Source of the DNA: Polytrichum commune
Lineage: Eukaryota; Streptophyta; Polytrichopsida; Polytrichales; Polytrichaceae
Assembly: GCA_950295325.1 (NCBI GenBank)
Contig: OX485804.1
Span: 2,728,001 to 2,792,000 of the forward strand
Length of the DNA stretch: 64,000 nt
Direction of reading: 5' to 3'
The notes beneath the pieces were generated by a model. That model ran no database searches. It was not told the origin of the DNA and saw only the letters and a list, made by a program, of their open reading frames with translations. The translations under genes and the position numbers were made by a program. Each line of letters starts with the position of its first letter. Position 1 is the first letter of the stretch. Shown piece by piece: positions 49,601 through 61,199 of the stretch.

Positions 49601-52600
49601 CCCAAAGGTGTGCCATCTTATCATTGTCTGCTTTTAAAGCCAAATTCACCCTTAATCATACGAGGTTTAAAGAGCTACTTGAGTGACATATGATTTGTTC
49701 ACATTGTGACTAAACAGCAGACATACAATTTGATTTTAGTTTAGGCCATATTATTTATCACCATGCATATAAACTGCACTGGATACAGACAGTGACAAGC
49801 ATAGACCTTGTCAGGGGATATATGGTGTTACAGGAGGAAATGTGAAGGTCACTCTACTTCAAGGAACCAACTAATTTATCACCCACATTAATTCACGAGG
49901 TCTGTGGTGTTCACCACAGATATGATAATTGGATAAGAGTAAGACTGACAGAAGTTACATAGCAGCCACGTGTAGAGAAGAGAATTTACGCCTGAAAGAA
50001 AAAGTGCACAAAATGATTGTCTTGAAGATTGACAGATACGTAGGTAATAAATCATAAATAAAAATGAATTTTGAGAAAACTATTCAGAATAGCCACGGTT
50101 TAAATCATGCATCACAAAAAGCAAGGTCTACTCTCGTACAAAGTTTATGTCATAAATGCAGGCCCCCTGTGCACATGCTAAAGCAATGCATCTGCAGACA
50201 TGGTGCAATGTGCGGCATGAGCACTTATCATTATAATCTATCCAGTTCAATGACTACACTGAACAGCACTCCTTCTCCTTCCCCTTGTAATTTATGTCCA
50301 TAGATATCAGTGCATAGATATAATTTAGCTAGAACTGAGGAGGTAAGGTTCGACGTGAGTTTTGCATCACCAATGGCAGAAGACGGGTATGCTTAAACTC
50401 TTCAATTGCTCTGAGTTGACCACGAACAAAATCTAATCCCTTTTCCGAACTTGATCCGAGTCTAAATACATTAGTAGAAAATAGACAAAAATTAAAGATA
50501 CTTTATTCACTCTCAGTTCGACATTATATTTATGGGCGTCTACCGAAATTGAATCACGTCCTGTTGTGAACTATTCAATGAAAGAATCTAATTAGTGGGG
50601 CAAATTCTGCAGTTTACATGAAAATACCCTTCCAACTTTGATTTCATTGCAGGAATTCTTACTATGCAAGATGACATGAGAGCTTCTGATATTCAAGTTT
50701 TCAAGAAACAGAAATGTAGAAAGAAGACAGCCAAAGCTGTAGGGATAGTATGCACCTCAGCGGCTGCCTTTTGTGCACTCATAACAGCTTCAGCTCGTGC
50801 ATTTACAAAACGCCATTGGAGCCATCGGTTGTGAAGAATTCGTAACAGCTGAGCTTCTTCCTGTTGCGTTAATGACTTCTTCCCTCTACTTCGCCCGTCA
50901 ATTCCGAAATTCGAAATAGAGCTTCCCAAAACTCGAGCGGTTCCCATCATGGCTACAGACCCTGCATATCCAGGTCGTGACCTCTGAGGACTAGGTGCCC
51001 CTCTCAGAGGAGATGAAGGTTTGGAAAGCTTAGGTGATGATGGTGGATGTGGAGTTGGAGAAGAATTACCTCCGCCTCGGCCAGGAGAAAGTGCCCATGA
51101 GGATGTCATACTCCCGTTCATACTATGATTCATGCTGCTATTCATGAGCATACTAGCTGCCGATTGGTGAGGCAGAACTTTACTCCGCCGAACTACCTTT
51201 ACCGGCGCAATGCCGGGTGGGCAAACATCCGAATCTGACGATCGCATGTGATCCCCCTCAGAAAATCTTCGCAACCTGTTGTTCATATCTTGCCATACCC
51301 GAGCAGGTACAGTAGTGCCCCTTACGGAAGATCGGCCGCCGGGTGCAGAGCCGCTTGAGGAAACACTATCAGTATCTGACATGGTATCCGTCGGACCAGG
51401 AGGGGCAGAAAGAACATCAATTGCTGCCACAGATTCCTGTGAGTGTCGCCGGACGTGAGCAGCGACGTCCCCTCCACCTGGTGAACTCTTATTTGCTGGA
51501 CTTGTCTCAACCTTACTGTTGCCTACAGACTCACGAGAACCATTTTCGGTGCCTACCTTGCCTCTCGTGGGGGAAGGATTGCGCCGCAATGCTGTTGGAC
51601 CAGAAGGTGTAGCTGGCCCCTCGTTCACAGATCGATTGAAGCTTCGAGACACCGTGGTCCTCATTCGAGAGGAAGGTGTTCCAGGTCGCCCTTGCACTAC
51701 CATTGTTGTCGATCGTGAAAGAGGCCTTTCCCTGTCCCCGCCGAGATCCATGCTTCTAGTCATCGACCCGCCGAACACCTTCCCAGTGCTCATGCCAGGC
51801 CATCTTTGATGGTCAGGTTTCGGATTTGAATTCTCTGTAGGACGAGCGTTTTCAGCTTGATCCACGCTTTGTCGCCGCATAGGCGAACCCTTTCGCTGTG
51901 TAGGAGAAACAGTGACAGCGTCACCATTCCCAGCATGACGATGCACACCATTTCCTGCAGGTTTTAGGGTGTGATCAGAAGCCTCCCTGGCCTCCTGCTG
52001 ATCCCTGCCCTCACCCTGGCTACGAGAATTGGGACTGTTTCCATTGGCCTCAGTAGCCTGCTTAGAGGCAGACATGGATGGCCATAATTCAGGCCCTCTT
52101 GATTGCGAACGTGCCTTGCTTGCGCCCAACCCATCCGTTGAGACAGAGGTCGATGCCGATTTACCATCTGAACTGTTTGCAGCTGGCCATGGTCTTCGCC
52201 TCTCCGCTGAGTATGCACGTTTTGGAACGTCCGGCAAACTGCTAGTGCGAACCAAATTGGGAGAAGGATGCCGGCTATGGGCATCCGGGGTTGCTGCCGA
52301 AACGGAGTTAGAACTGCTACTGCGATTTCTTACGGGAGAAGCCTGCCGTGAAGATGAAGGTGAAGGTTGCCTAAGTGGTGAGGGATTTCGGCGACCACCT
52401 GCCGCTGCCGATGGAGGAGCAGGACTTGCCACTTTGTACCTGGAAGTAATCTCCCTGTTTCGCGTTTTCCGTACAGCTGCTGCATTGGCCTTCTCGGCTG
52501 GAGGAAGACCCCCATAATTCGGTGCACCATTTGTTTCCTTCTTTTTTTCCAGCTGCGGCTCTTTAACAGTAGGCGATGTAAGCAGCGGGGGGGACGCAGG

Positions 52601-53420
52601 CGCCACCGCGGCAACCATGGTCCAAACCACCGGCCTTCACTTCCCTTCCCTGGCCTCATGCACCACTCCTCTCCCCTACATCTCGACGCTCCCACTCCTT
52701 CGCTTCATTCTCAAACAATACCATTTCCAGCTCCCATTGGTCCAGCATTCCGTCCCTAGCGCCAGCGATCCCTCACAAACTTAGCCACCGATCAAGGCAG
52801 CCGTACCAATCGAGACAAGACAAACATCCCCTGTCTTGCTCTTCATTGAAGACTCACACTATAACGTCCTTTCCCTGCTCTTTTCCACCGGCCACCGCTA
52901 CATTGTCTCCGCCACCTCACTCCGCCTCTTCTCTGCATTCAACTCAATGCACCACTTCCCAACCTCCACATCCGCCGACGCCCCACCCCACACACACACC
53001 TCGGTCGCCACCATTGCGACCATCACCACCGTCATAAGTACATTAACCATACCAAGCACACCAAGCCCCGAAACCGCAGTGCACGCACCTCTCACAACCA
53101 TCAACACTTCAAAAAAATTTAACCACAACAATCAACTCCTAGGGTTCGCGCCAAGATGAACACCGATCTCCGCACTGGGTTGGCGAAATTGGTCGCTACC
53201 TAAAACCACGAGCGACGCCAATCTCCCAACCGAACCTAACAAAAACGTCAAAAGAGCCAACACACATCCGCTTGCCCCATATACTAGCTGTAGATTGCGA
53301 GGGAACCTCGACATCCAGCAACCAACGTCGAGGTCCGCGACGCAAGGGGGGAAACCGAATGCGAAGCGACCTGGGGCACAGGGGAGTCGGGACTGGGGAA
53401 GCATGCGCCCTCAGGCCAAA
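46640..53420 (-). repeat. segmental duplication unit C (QWRF gene copy C)
   Basis: Same orientation as A, inverted relative to B. The 3' flank matches B over about 46690-47545, including CTGCCATCCGACTGCCAT and GATGGAGGCATTCATTGAA. The 5' flank matches A and B to about 53380. C is the most diverged copy in exon 1, and it is the most similar to B in exons 2-6. Confidence 0.85.
47547..52618 (-). CDS. QWRF-domain protein, AUGMIN subunit 8 family, copy C
   Basis: Six phase-0 exons: 52618-50756, 49204-49085, 48641-48525, 48339-48250, 47992-47885, 47672-47547, encoding 807 residues. Exons 2-6 have exactly the lengths seen in A and B (120, 117, 90, 108 and 126 bases); exon 1 is three codons shorter. 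QWRF is at residues 601-604. The N-terminal half is diverged from A/B mainly by substitutions in Ser/Pro-rich linkers, while blocks such as NNRLRRFSEGDHMRS and PVKVVRRSKVLPHQSAASML are unchanged, suggesting purifying selection on them. An in-frame TGA lies eight codons upstream of the ATG. Introns are 1551, 443, 185, 257 and 212 bases. The role is inferred as for copy A (microtubule and augmin binding). Intact and probably functional. Confidence 0.92.
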
Positions 53421-53649
53421 TCAACGCCCTGCGTACAGGCGTTGCACAAAATGGTAGATCTGGGAGAGAAGAATGGTAGATTTCTAGGGGTAAAGTTTGA
53501 AAGAGGCTCCCAACGGATCCCCTTGATTGCACCCGTCAGAATGTACGTGGGCGGTGCATCTATGGAGTAACTTTTTGGGTACGTTGGGGCTGTCGGTTAC
53601 CCGTTTACATTCCTTTTCCCTTTTCCACCCTCCGTTAAAACACATTCTT

Positions 53650-54140
53650 TCCCTTCCTAGTAAGAAGCTAGGGCATGTGGGTGTTATTTGGCTCGTTCCC
53701 CTTGTTCCCAACTTCTACCGATTGAATCTCCCGTTCTCCCCCTTTAATATGACACGTTTTGGTCGCGCAAGAAAGTGTTGTATTATCCGGATGTCGTATT
53801 ATGCACAATGTGACATTTTGGTCTCAAATGTCGAGGTTTTTCAAAAAGATGGTCTATTTTCAGTGAATAATACCAGGATGAACTGTGTTTTATGTGGATA
53901 GCATCTGCAAAAACCGGATTGAAAATAGGACCTCCCCTAATTGACTTATGGTTGTTGAGAGTGCATGTTTGTTGGCTTCTTAATTGGTTACATAGGTCCT
54001 CCCACTTGTATTCACTATTGAGTATAGAGTAGTTGTTAAATATGTGTTTATGCATTGTTTTTTTTTTTTTATCCTCATTGAACCACATAGCAATCAAATG
54101 TAGGGTCCAAGTAAGAAAACGAGTCACTTGAGACACATCT
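53650..54140 (-). repeat. dispersed repeat family, copy 2, with an insertion
   Basis: A reverse-complement relative of 14700-15085. Relative to that copy, about 53727-53860 is extra sequence. It begins TCTCCCCCTTTAATATGACACG, like the ends of the element at 59165-59777, so a fragment of that transposon family seems to have inserted. A 120-codon minus-strand open frame (54145-53783) crosses both parts and is not a recognisable protein. Confidence 0.5.
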
Positions 54141-54149
54141 ACCACAATA

Positions 54150-57100
54150 ACTTAGGGCATGTTTACACGAAAGCCATTAGGCCATGGCTCTTGAGAGTCC
54201 TTGAATTGCCATTGGTCGACAATGTCATTGGCCCCAACTTTAGGTTTATGCTCATGAGACTAGTTTTGGACTTTAGCCCATTACATTTTCAGTAGATCTA
54301 AAATATGTATGGAAACCCACATGGCAAGTATAGATAATCTTGGTTGGGATTTTAGGGGGATTTTTCAAGACGACTCTTGAAGGTGGGCTTGGCGGAATGT
54401 GGGGAGGGAATTTGGGTTTACACTAAGGTATTATGATCTTCAGACGACTTTGAATTGTAGTCCATGGACTTTGCTATGCCTCCATCCCCCCAAAAAAGGT
54501 ATCAGGGTCATCTAAGAGCGATGGCATAATGCCTTTAGTGTAAACATGCCTTAGTAATTGAGAATGATATCTTCAAGGACTCACCTTGAGAATTTGAAGA
54601 GATTGAATGTGTTAAAAGGTGAAGTATCCCATGTTTGGATGTGGTCACAAAGGGTCCTTACTTTTCGAATTAAGGCACTAGAAGTGTAGAAAGCAACAAT
54701 GTCATGTTAGTCGTTTGACATTCCAATCCCTAGAGATCATAGATCATGCCACTCTTGCTTTCACAATGTTGTTGAAAATGAGGCACAATTAACTCCATTA
54801 ATAATAAGTTTATTTTCACATTGTAATATTGGGTAGTTTTAAAATCTCTCTTCTAGTTGGATCACCAAGTTGATATTAGATTCTATCTCCCAAAGGCCAT
54901 TGCACTTTGTCACTCTAGGGAACTATTATGAACCAAAATAAGTAACAAAGGTTAAAAAACAATTAAAGGTGGCATTATATACACTAGTTTTGACACCATC
55001 TTGATATATTTTTAGTCTCAAAAGCCTTTCGGCTTCCCAAAAGTTTTAAATGAAGTTCATTTCATGTAATGATGTGAACCACAAGGAAGCGCCATTTTTT
55101 TGTAGGTGAACTTGAACCAATGTGATTTTGTGTCACAAGGGGTCTAGTGTGAGACGATTTTTAATATAAAAAACAAAGGCATCAAAAGTGTAGAAAAGCA
55201 ACAATTTAATAATGTCAATCAATGGTGCATTTAACGGTGTGACCAAGGGGTCCCGATGTAAAATGGAGATTTTTTTCAAAATAAAAAATTGGGGCCTAAA
55301 AGAATTGAAAGCAAACAATGCTGACCACAAGGAGGTTACATCTATTGCAGGTGAACTTCCACCAATATGTGGATACCTAGTTGTTGGGAGAAACTAGGAG
55401 AAATGACTCTCATATAGGTTAGGCACCACTTAGATGCTTGAGAAATGAAGGTGGTGATGGGGCAATCATGTGCCTACTTAAAAGAGTATCCGCCTGCAAG
55501 AGGAATCCTCCTTTGCACTTGTGCACTCACAATTTGCACTTGAGCATATGGTCAAGGAATGTGATGAACATATCAATATAAACATAGGCTCCATGAGGAG
55601 CAAGTTTTGATTGGTGCCAAAATTGGAAATCATGTGGACAGAGAATGTTGTGGATGACATTAAACTTTTTACTTATGAAACCATAGTAGATAGCAATTTG
55701 AAGACTTTGACAAGTGTCCACTCTTCTTCACAACTCCATTGTTGTGAAACATCTTGATATTATAGTTCCAATTGAATGTCTAAATCATCCAGAATAATTT
55801 CGGAAGCAACAAAACAAAGTGGCCAACATTAAATTCTTAGACATCAATATGGTGGGCAAACAATTGATGTGGTCCACATTAAATTCAAGGTTGAGATTTT
55901 TGTGGATCCTTTGAATTTATTTGTGGTCCCCACCAATTGAATATGCTAGTATATGTTGATGCTTTGTGATTCAAGAGGGACCATGCTTATATTCAAATAC
56001 ATTTGTGAATATCTAATTAACAGCTAAAATTCAAGATAATATATGGCAAAGGACTTTGATTTTGCATCACCTTGGTGGCAACATTGAGCCTCATGGACTA
56101 GCCACACTAGTTGGTGGTGAGTGTGGGAGTAGTTTTCCCCATGTCTAGGGTTTGTTGTTTAACTACAAGAATTCATCGCTTCTCCTTTGTGGTGACATTA
56201 AAGAGATTTTCTTCGGTACCTTCATTGTGGTTAGAGGAAATTGGCATGCAAACAAAAATTTAAGGATCACATTAGAAAAGAACATTGAAATCGTTGCACT
56301 TGTTAGATGTTGCTTTTTAAAAATCTTCTACCACCTTGGATCCAAGAGAACAACTTCAATGAAACTCCACCAACCTCAAACACAACTACAAGGTAAGCCA
56401 TTCTTTCCTTATCTTGTTTGAAATTAACAGATTTTTGTTTTAAGGATCTTTTGAATTTCTCTAGGTGAAGCCAAACTTAGGAAGCCAAAATAGGCATTGA
56501 TTTATTTTTGTGCTCAAACCCATCTCATTTTGGAACACAATTGACCAAGTATCTTCAATGTTTCTAAGATATTTTTGAATTACAATAACAAAGCAACACT
56601 AAAGGAGCCCATAGCACTTGGAATTGTTGCATTCCGTCCATTCTTGTGGAAGTTATGATATTTTATACCAGCAACTCCTCTACCGTAGTGCCAACCAGTT
56701 TAACCCCACCGTGTGCGCGGCCAATGGCTTTTGTTGCCGCCTACCACCTAACAACAACTGATGTGGCCAAGGCATCAACCCACCAAACCTTTCCTTACCT
56801 CTACTTGCATACTTGTTTGATTTTATATAGATTGAGAGCATGGATGCAACCTCAAGCCATCGATAATCAACATATGTCATGTTGTGAGAAAGTTGGGAGT
56901 TTCTTGAGTTGACTCAATACCCAAAGACCCCAAATGCATATAGTGAGATCCAATTGGAATGAATTGACAACAAACCTAAAAGAAGTGTATTTTTTGGTTG
57001 AATGCGTTCACTTGCAAAAACATTCCTTAGCCCATGAATTCATAGAAGGTTGCACATTTAAAAATACAAGAATCTCGTTCACAAGAAGATTCTTGGTTGA

Positions 57101-57336
57101 GAATTTAATGAAATTGGATAAATACCAAACTTGTATATTGAACACCTTTAGCATACAATTGAAGAATGTTGCGATTTCTATCGGTACTTCACAATCCGTA
57201 ACCAAGCTTTTAAAACCCTTCTGAATTTTGAGATGGTAGGAAAGGAGTGAAATAGATAGAAGGGGTTCCAATGAATGAGGAGCTATTGATCGTGTATCAT
57301 CATGCGGTTCTTAAGAGAGCAAAAGGTGGAATACAT
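54150..57336. other. intergenic, no gene seen
   Basis: AT-rich sequence without a supported gene. Open frames of 60-96 codons occur on both strands. I found no domain, no plausible exon chain and no clear transposon motif. Confidence 0.4.
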
Positions 57337-57560
57337 CACTAGCCATTGTTGTTACGTTGTAAATGCTATCTAGTGCCACTTACTATTTGGAATTACGCAA
57401 TGCTATGATGTTTTATATTATAGATTCTAAAGTCCATGAATTCTTTACATGCAGAAAAGTATGAATAAGTATTTTGAACATTAAAGAACACAAATGAGCA
57501 TAAAATACTTTCCTTGATGACAACTCGTTTTCTTAGTAGATTCTAGCATTGTGTATTATA
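57337..57560. mobile_element. diverged relative of the 1983-2211 element
   Basis: CACTAGCCATTGTTG with GCTATCTAGTGCCACTTACT and GGAATTACGCAATGC follows the same order as at 1983-2050 (CACTACACTG, GTATTTAGTGTTACTTGCT, GGAATTATGCAATGC). An internal AAGAACACAAATGA block is shared too. The right terminal repeat is poorly preserved. Confidence 0.45.
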
Positions 57561-57669
57561 GGTTGATAGCACGTTCGCAAATTTTGTCCAATAATTACTT
57601 AATTTCAACAAAAAGGCTTAGGCAATTTATAAAAAAAATCTGTGAAAATTTAGGCATATCGGACAAACA

Positions 57670-57690
57670 TTTTGGGATGGAGGGAGTATT
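57670..57690. mobile_element. solo Stowaway-like end
   Basis: TTTTGGGATGGAGGGAGTA is a right terminus of the Stowaway type next to TA. No matching left end was found, so this is a truncated remnant. Confidence 0.4.
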
Positions 57691-57821
57691 GGATAACGTT
57701 TATCCTACACACATTTGATTGTGAACACAATGTTTAGCCACAAGGGATTGTGAGTGCCCAATGGAATATCCTTCTTAGTTGTCTGATGTAGACGTTACAT
57801 CATGTAGGTAGTGGAAGAAAC

Positions 57822-57843
57822 CAATAATAATAATAATAATAAT
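57822..57843. repeat. (AAT)n microsatellite
   Basis: About seven AAT/TAA units in a row inside intergenic DNA. No gene lies nearby. Confidence 0.9.
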
Positions 57844-59160
57844 ATCTTCCCAAGCCTATGAAAGGGTTGTTTTGAGTACATTTTGCTCAATATTGGTTGT
57901 GGAATTTTCATGGACAAGTTGTGAGGTTAAAATGGGATTATTATGTAGAATCTTGAAACATGGGAGATGAGCTATAATAAGGGGAAAATGGACACAAACA
58001 ACCCTTTGGTTTTTTAGATTATAACAATCGAAGGAAACGATTTACATGAAAATGTCACATTTTATCACCCCCAAAAAAGACCTTTGACCAATCAAATTCA
58101 TCTTGAAAACAAGTGGACGACTTGAGTGATCCACTAGTTGGGAAAACTCAATAGTTGAGCATCTCCACACATTCTCATCATGCCAAAATGTGCAAATCAT
58201 AATAGGCTAGCCACCTTGCATTTGGAGTATGTAAATTGTCCCAAATCCCTAATCACATATATGCAAATATTCCCTTGAATATTTAAGATTGTCCAATTGT
58301 TAGGTTGAACAGTCAATGTGAGCACAAAGGCCAACTTCACATGAACATAAAAAAATTCAATGATACCAGAATAAACATTGTCAACAATCATGCAAAACTT
58401 GCATTGAAGTGGCACCCATTGATTGGAGTCAACACCCTCACATGAGCTCCCAACACAACATAAACATGACCAGTTCCCACTTTGGCTTATTTTTACACAT
58501 TCTAATCATCTACGAATTGCACGGCTCATGTGTCTTTGGGTAGATATCCATGTTGGCTTGATGTCTATAGTTGTTTTAATTATAGATGAATGAGTTAGGT
58601 GGAGTTGATCTAGTGAAGAAATCATCCATCAATCAAAAATGGGTTGCTTGTAGGGAAGTTAGGGATTAAGAGGAAAGGAGAAGCAATGCATTTTCAACAT
58701 CGTATGTCAATTAAATCTTTTGAGCTTTAGAAAGGTAGAAAAAGTAATATTCAAGGAGGATGATTTCTAGGAAGTTGACTTCATGTTACCAACTACAACC
58801 ACATAGTTGTTTGCACATACCTCCTCAAATAAGGTAGAAAATGGAAAACAACGAAAATAAGCCGATTTGGCCAAAAAGATTGAGTTGAAATTTGTGCAAT
58901 ATTTTTCAGTGATGGAATAGAGGAAATGATGAGGAATGCAAGTTTGTTTCGTAATTGTGTTCTCCATGTAAATAATTAGTTCCGTTTTCAGGCCACCACT
59001 TTTACAATTAGCCATATTTGGGTTCACACAAGAATCATCCTACTCTTTAGTCTAGTGCACCGATAATGATCATCCACCGTTTTTTGTTTTCTAGTTTACA
59101 TAGCAACCATATTGACTAACTCAAGGAAAAAGGGTTGATCAAACCCAAGAGCCTAGAAAA
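57844..59160. other. intergenic, no gene seen
   Basis: AT-rich, with no supported gene or clear element. The minus-strand open frames at 58197-58415 and 58767-59027 lack recognisable domains. Confidence 0.4.
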
Positions 59161-59164
59161 TTTT

Positions 59165-59777
59165 ATGGTTCTCCCTTTATACAATCTAACCTCATTAACA
59201 TGACACTTGTTTGATATTATGACACATCTTTGCGCTTTCAAAACTCCTTGTTTTATATGACTATGACACTCGATAATGCGACATTTAGAATCTTCATTTT
59301 GTCATATCAAAGAGGTAGTTAATGCTAAATTCCTTTCATCTATGTTATGTACATCTAAAATACATTCATTTTCACTTGGGAATGACTTAGGAACTTCACT
59401 TATCATTGGAAACTTAATGATAATTAGGGTTACTAGTGTAGAATGGACATGGTTAGGGTTAGTGTGGCCTCTTGCCTAGTATGTTGCCTTGTACACGGGT
59501 GATATAGTAGACAACACCAAAGATCTTTGGACTCCTATTGCAAGAGTTTTTAAAAATATTTGTACTTGTTTGGAGTTATGAGTTATTATGTCATACCATC
59601 TATATTGCTTAAACTCGTTGTATATATATATTTCAAGCTCATATTACTTATGTTTTCGTATTCCCTCAATAATACGACAACTTTACACCATTCGTCATAT
59701 TAATGAGAAGACGACACCTCGATAATGTGACTACTTTTTGTGTTTCCCAAACGTGTCATACTAAAGGGGGAGAACAG
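59165..59777. mobile_element. TIR element, possibly pogo-like, non-autonomous
   Basis: The left end GGTTCTCCCTTTATACAATC with TAACATGACACTTG pairs with the complement of the right end (CTGTTCTCCCCCTTTAGTATGACACGTTTG). Sub-terminal ATAATGCGACA / ATAATACGACA words repeat in both halves. A TA dinucleotide lies at each edge. No transposase is visible. The same terminus occurs at about 53735. Confidence 0.55.
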
Positions 59778-60036
59778 TACTGCGAATTGGGGTATTGTGT
59801 GTCAGTAGAATGTCTAAGTTTCAGCCACCGCGAATATCCATAAATGAAGATTACACCTAATATCCAACGCAACAAATTTGGCCATGATATAGAACCCATA
59901 TGGGTTGTACCATAATGTGTAAAGCAGCATTATAGTCCCATTTATATTGTGGAGCAGTCAACTGGGTGGTGTAGCGGCCACCTGTAACCCAAGCGGGGGC
60001 AAGAGGGGGTGTTGGACATGAGGTGTCGGGATATGG

Positions 60037-60830
60037 ACCATTGGCCACATGTAGATGGCTTGCCCACTCCAAACCCGGAGTCACCATTGATGTCTAACCG
60101 GAGGGTTGGGTGTCATGGGTGTTAGAGAGGAGGGCACCGCGTGAGGCGGGTAACTGAGCAATGCACACTTCCCACTCTAGGTAGTGGAGGGATCACGAGC
60201 TTGAATGTTGGCTGGCGATCACCATGCCTAGCATGCTCTCATGAACCACCTTCTCTTTTGTGGTTTTATTTATTGGCTTTGTTGCCGTGAGGGAAGAGAC
60301 CTCTAGGGGCGGTCTATGAAATAGGCCAAAGCCTGGCATTCGACCAAGTCGCATATGCATTATGATTCAATGGTGTTAGTAATTCACTCTTCGAGTGGAG
60401 TTCAATTGTATGGAGTTCAATGGGCCATCAACTGCGTGTAGATGGCTTGCCCACTCCAATCCCGGAGTCACCAATGATGTCTAGCTGGAGGGTTGGGCAT
60501 CATGGGTGTTAGAGAGGAGGGCACCGCGTGAGGTAGGTAACTTAGCAACGCACACTTCGTGCTTCGGGTAGTGGAGGGATCATGGGCTTGAATGTTGGCT
60601 GGCAATCACCTTGCCTAGCATGCTCTCATGAACCACCTTCTCTTTTGTGGTTTTATTTATTGGCTTTGTTGCCGTGAGGGAAAAGACCGCTAAGGGGTGG
60701 TCTATGAAATGGGCCAAAGCTTGGCATCCAACCCGAACCCTTCACATATGTGTTGTGGATCAATGATGTTAGTAACTCGCTCTTCGAGTGGAGTATAATT
60801 GTAAGTGAGTGCTAATGGAAAGTGGTATCT
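60037..60830 (+). repeat. 387-bp tandem duplication
   Basis: Two adjacent copies (about 60037-60423 and 60424-60830) share AGATGGCTTGCCCACTCC, GAGGGCACCGCGTGAGG, TAGTGGAGGGATCA, CATGCTCTCATGAACCACC and CTTTGTTGCCGTGAGGG. A shorter, diverged relative lies at about 61395-61520 (CAATGGAGGGATCACATG, CTCTCATGAACCAC). No coding frame runs through both copies. The origin is unknown; a SINE-like source is possible but unproven. Confidence 0.8.
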
Positions 60831-61009
60831 AAAATGAGCCAAAGTTTGGCCTTGGGTGGACAATTGACCTGAATGAGCCACGTGTGCATGATAATGCTCT
60901 TGTGACAAGTTGTGCAATATAGTGCATAATGCTCTTGCGACAAGCTACTTGTTCTCTTTGGGAGGTTTTTAACAATTAAGGTGGACATGCCTAATTCTGT
61001 TACTTCTTT

Positions 61010-61170
61010 TAATCGGGACGCCTATATTTGAGTGGTATGTGGTGTGGTGTGGCTCCAAAAATGGATGCCCAAAAAATTTGGACTAAGTGCTCAAAACACG
61101 ATAACCATTCTAGGCTCAACACTCAATATTATTTTTTATTTTTTATTTTTTGGGGGGGGAGGGAAGATCT
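61010..61170 (+). repeat. dispersed repeat family, short piece
   Basis: TTAATCGGGACGCCTATATT followed by GAGTGGTATGTGG matches the beginning of the family at 14733 and 43985. It ends in an AT-rich tract with a poly-G run near 61151-61158. Confidence 0.45.
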
Positions 61171-61199
61171 ATATGACCATTAATTAGCACAATAATCTT

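Noticed and set aside
53783-54145. 120-codon minus-strand open frame
   Set aside because: It spans a dispersed repeat and an inserted transposon fragment. The related copy at 14.7-15.1 kb is full of stops.
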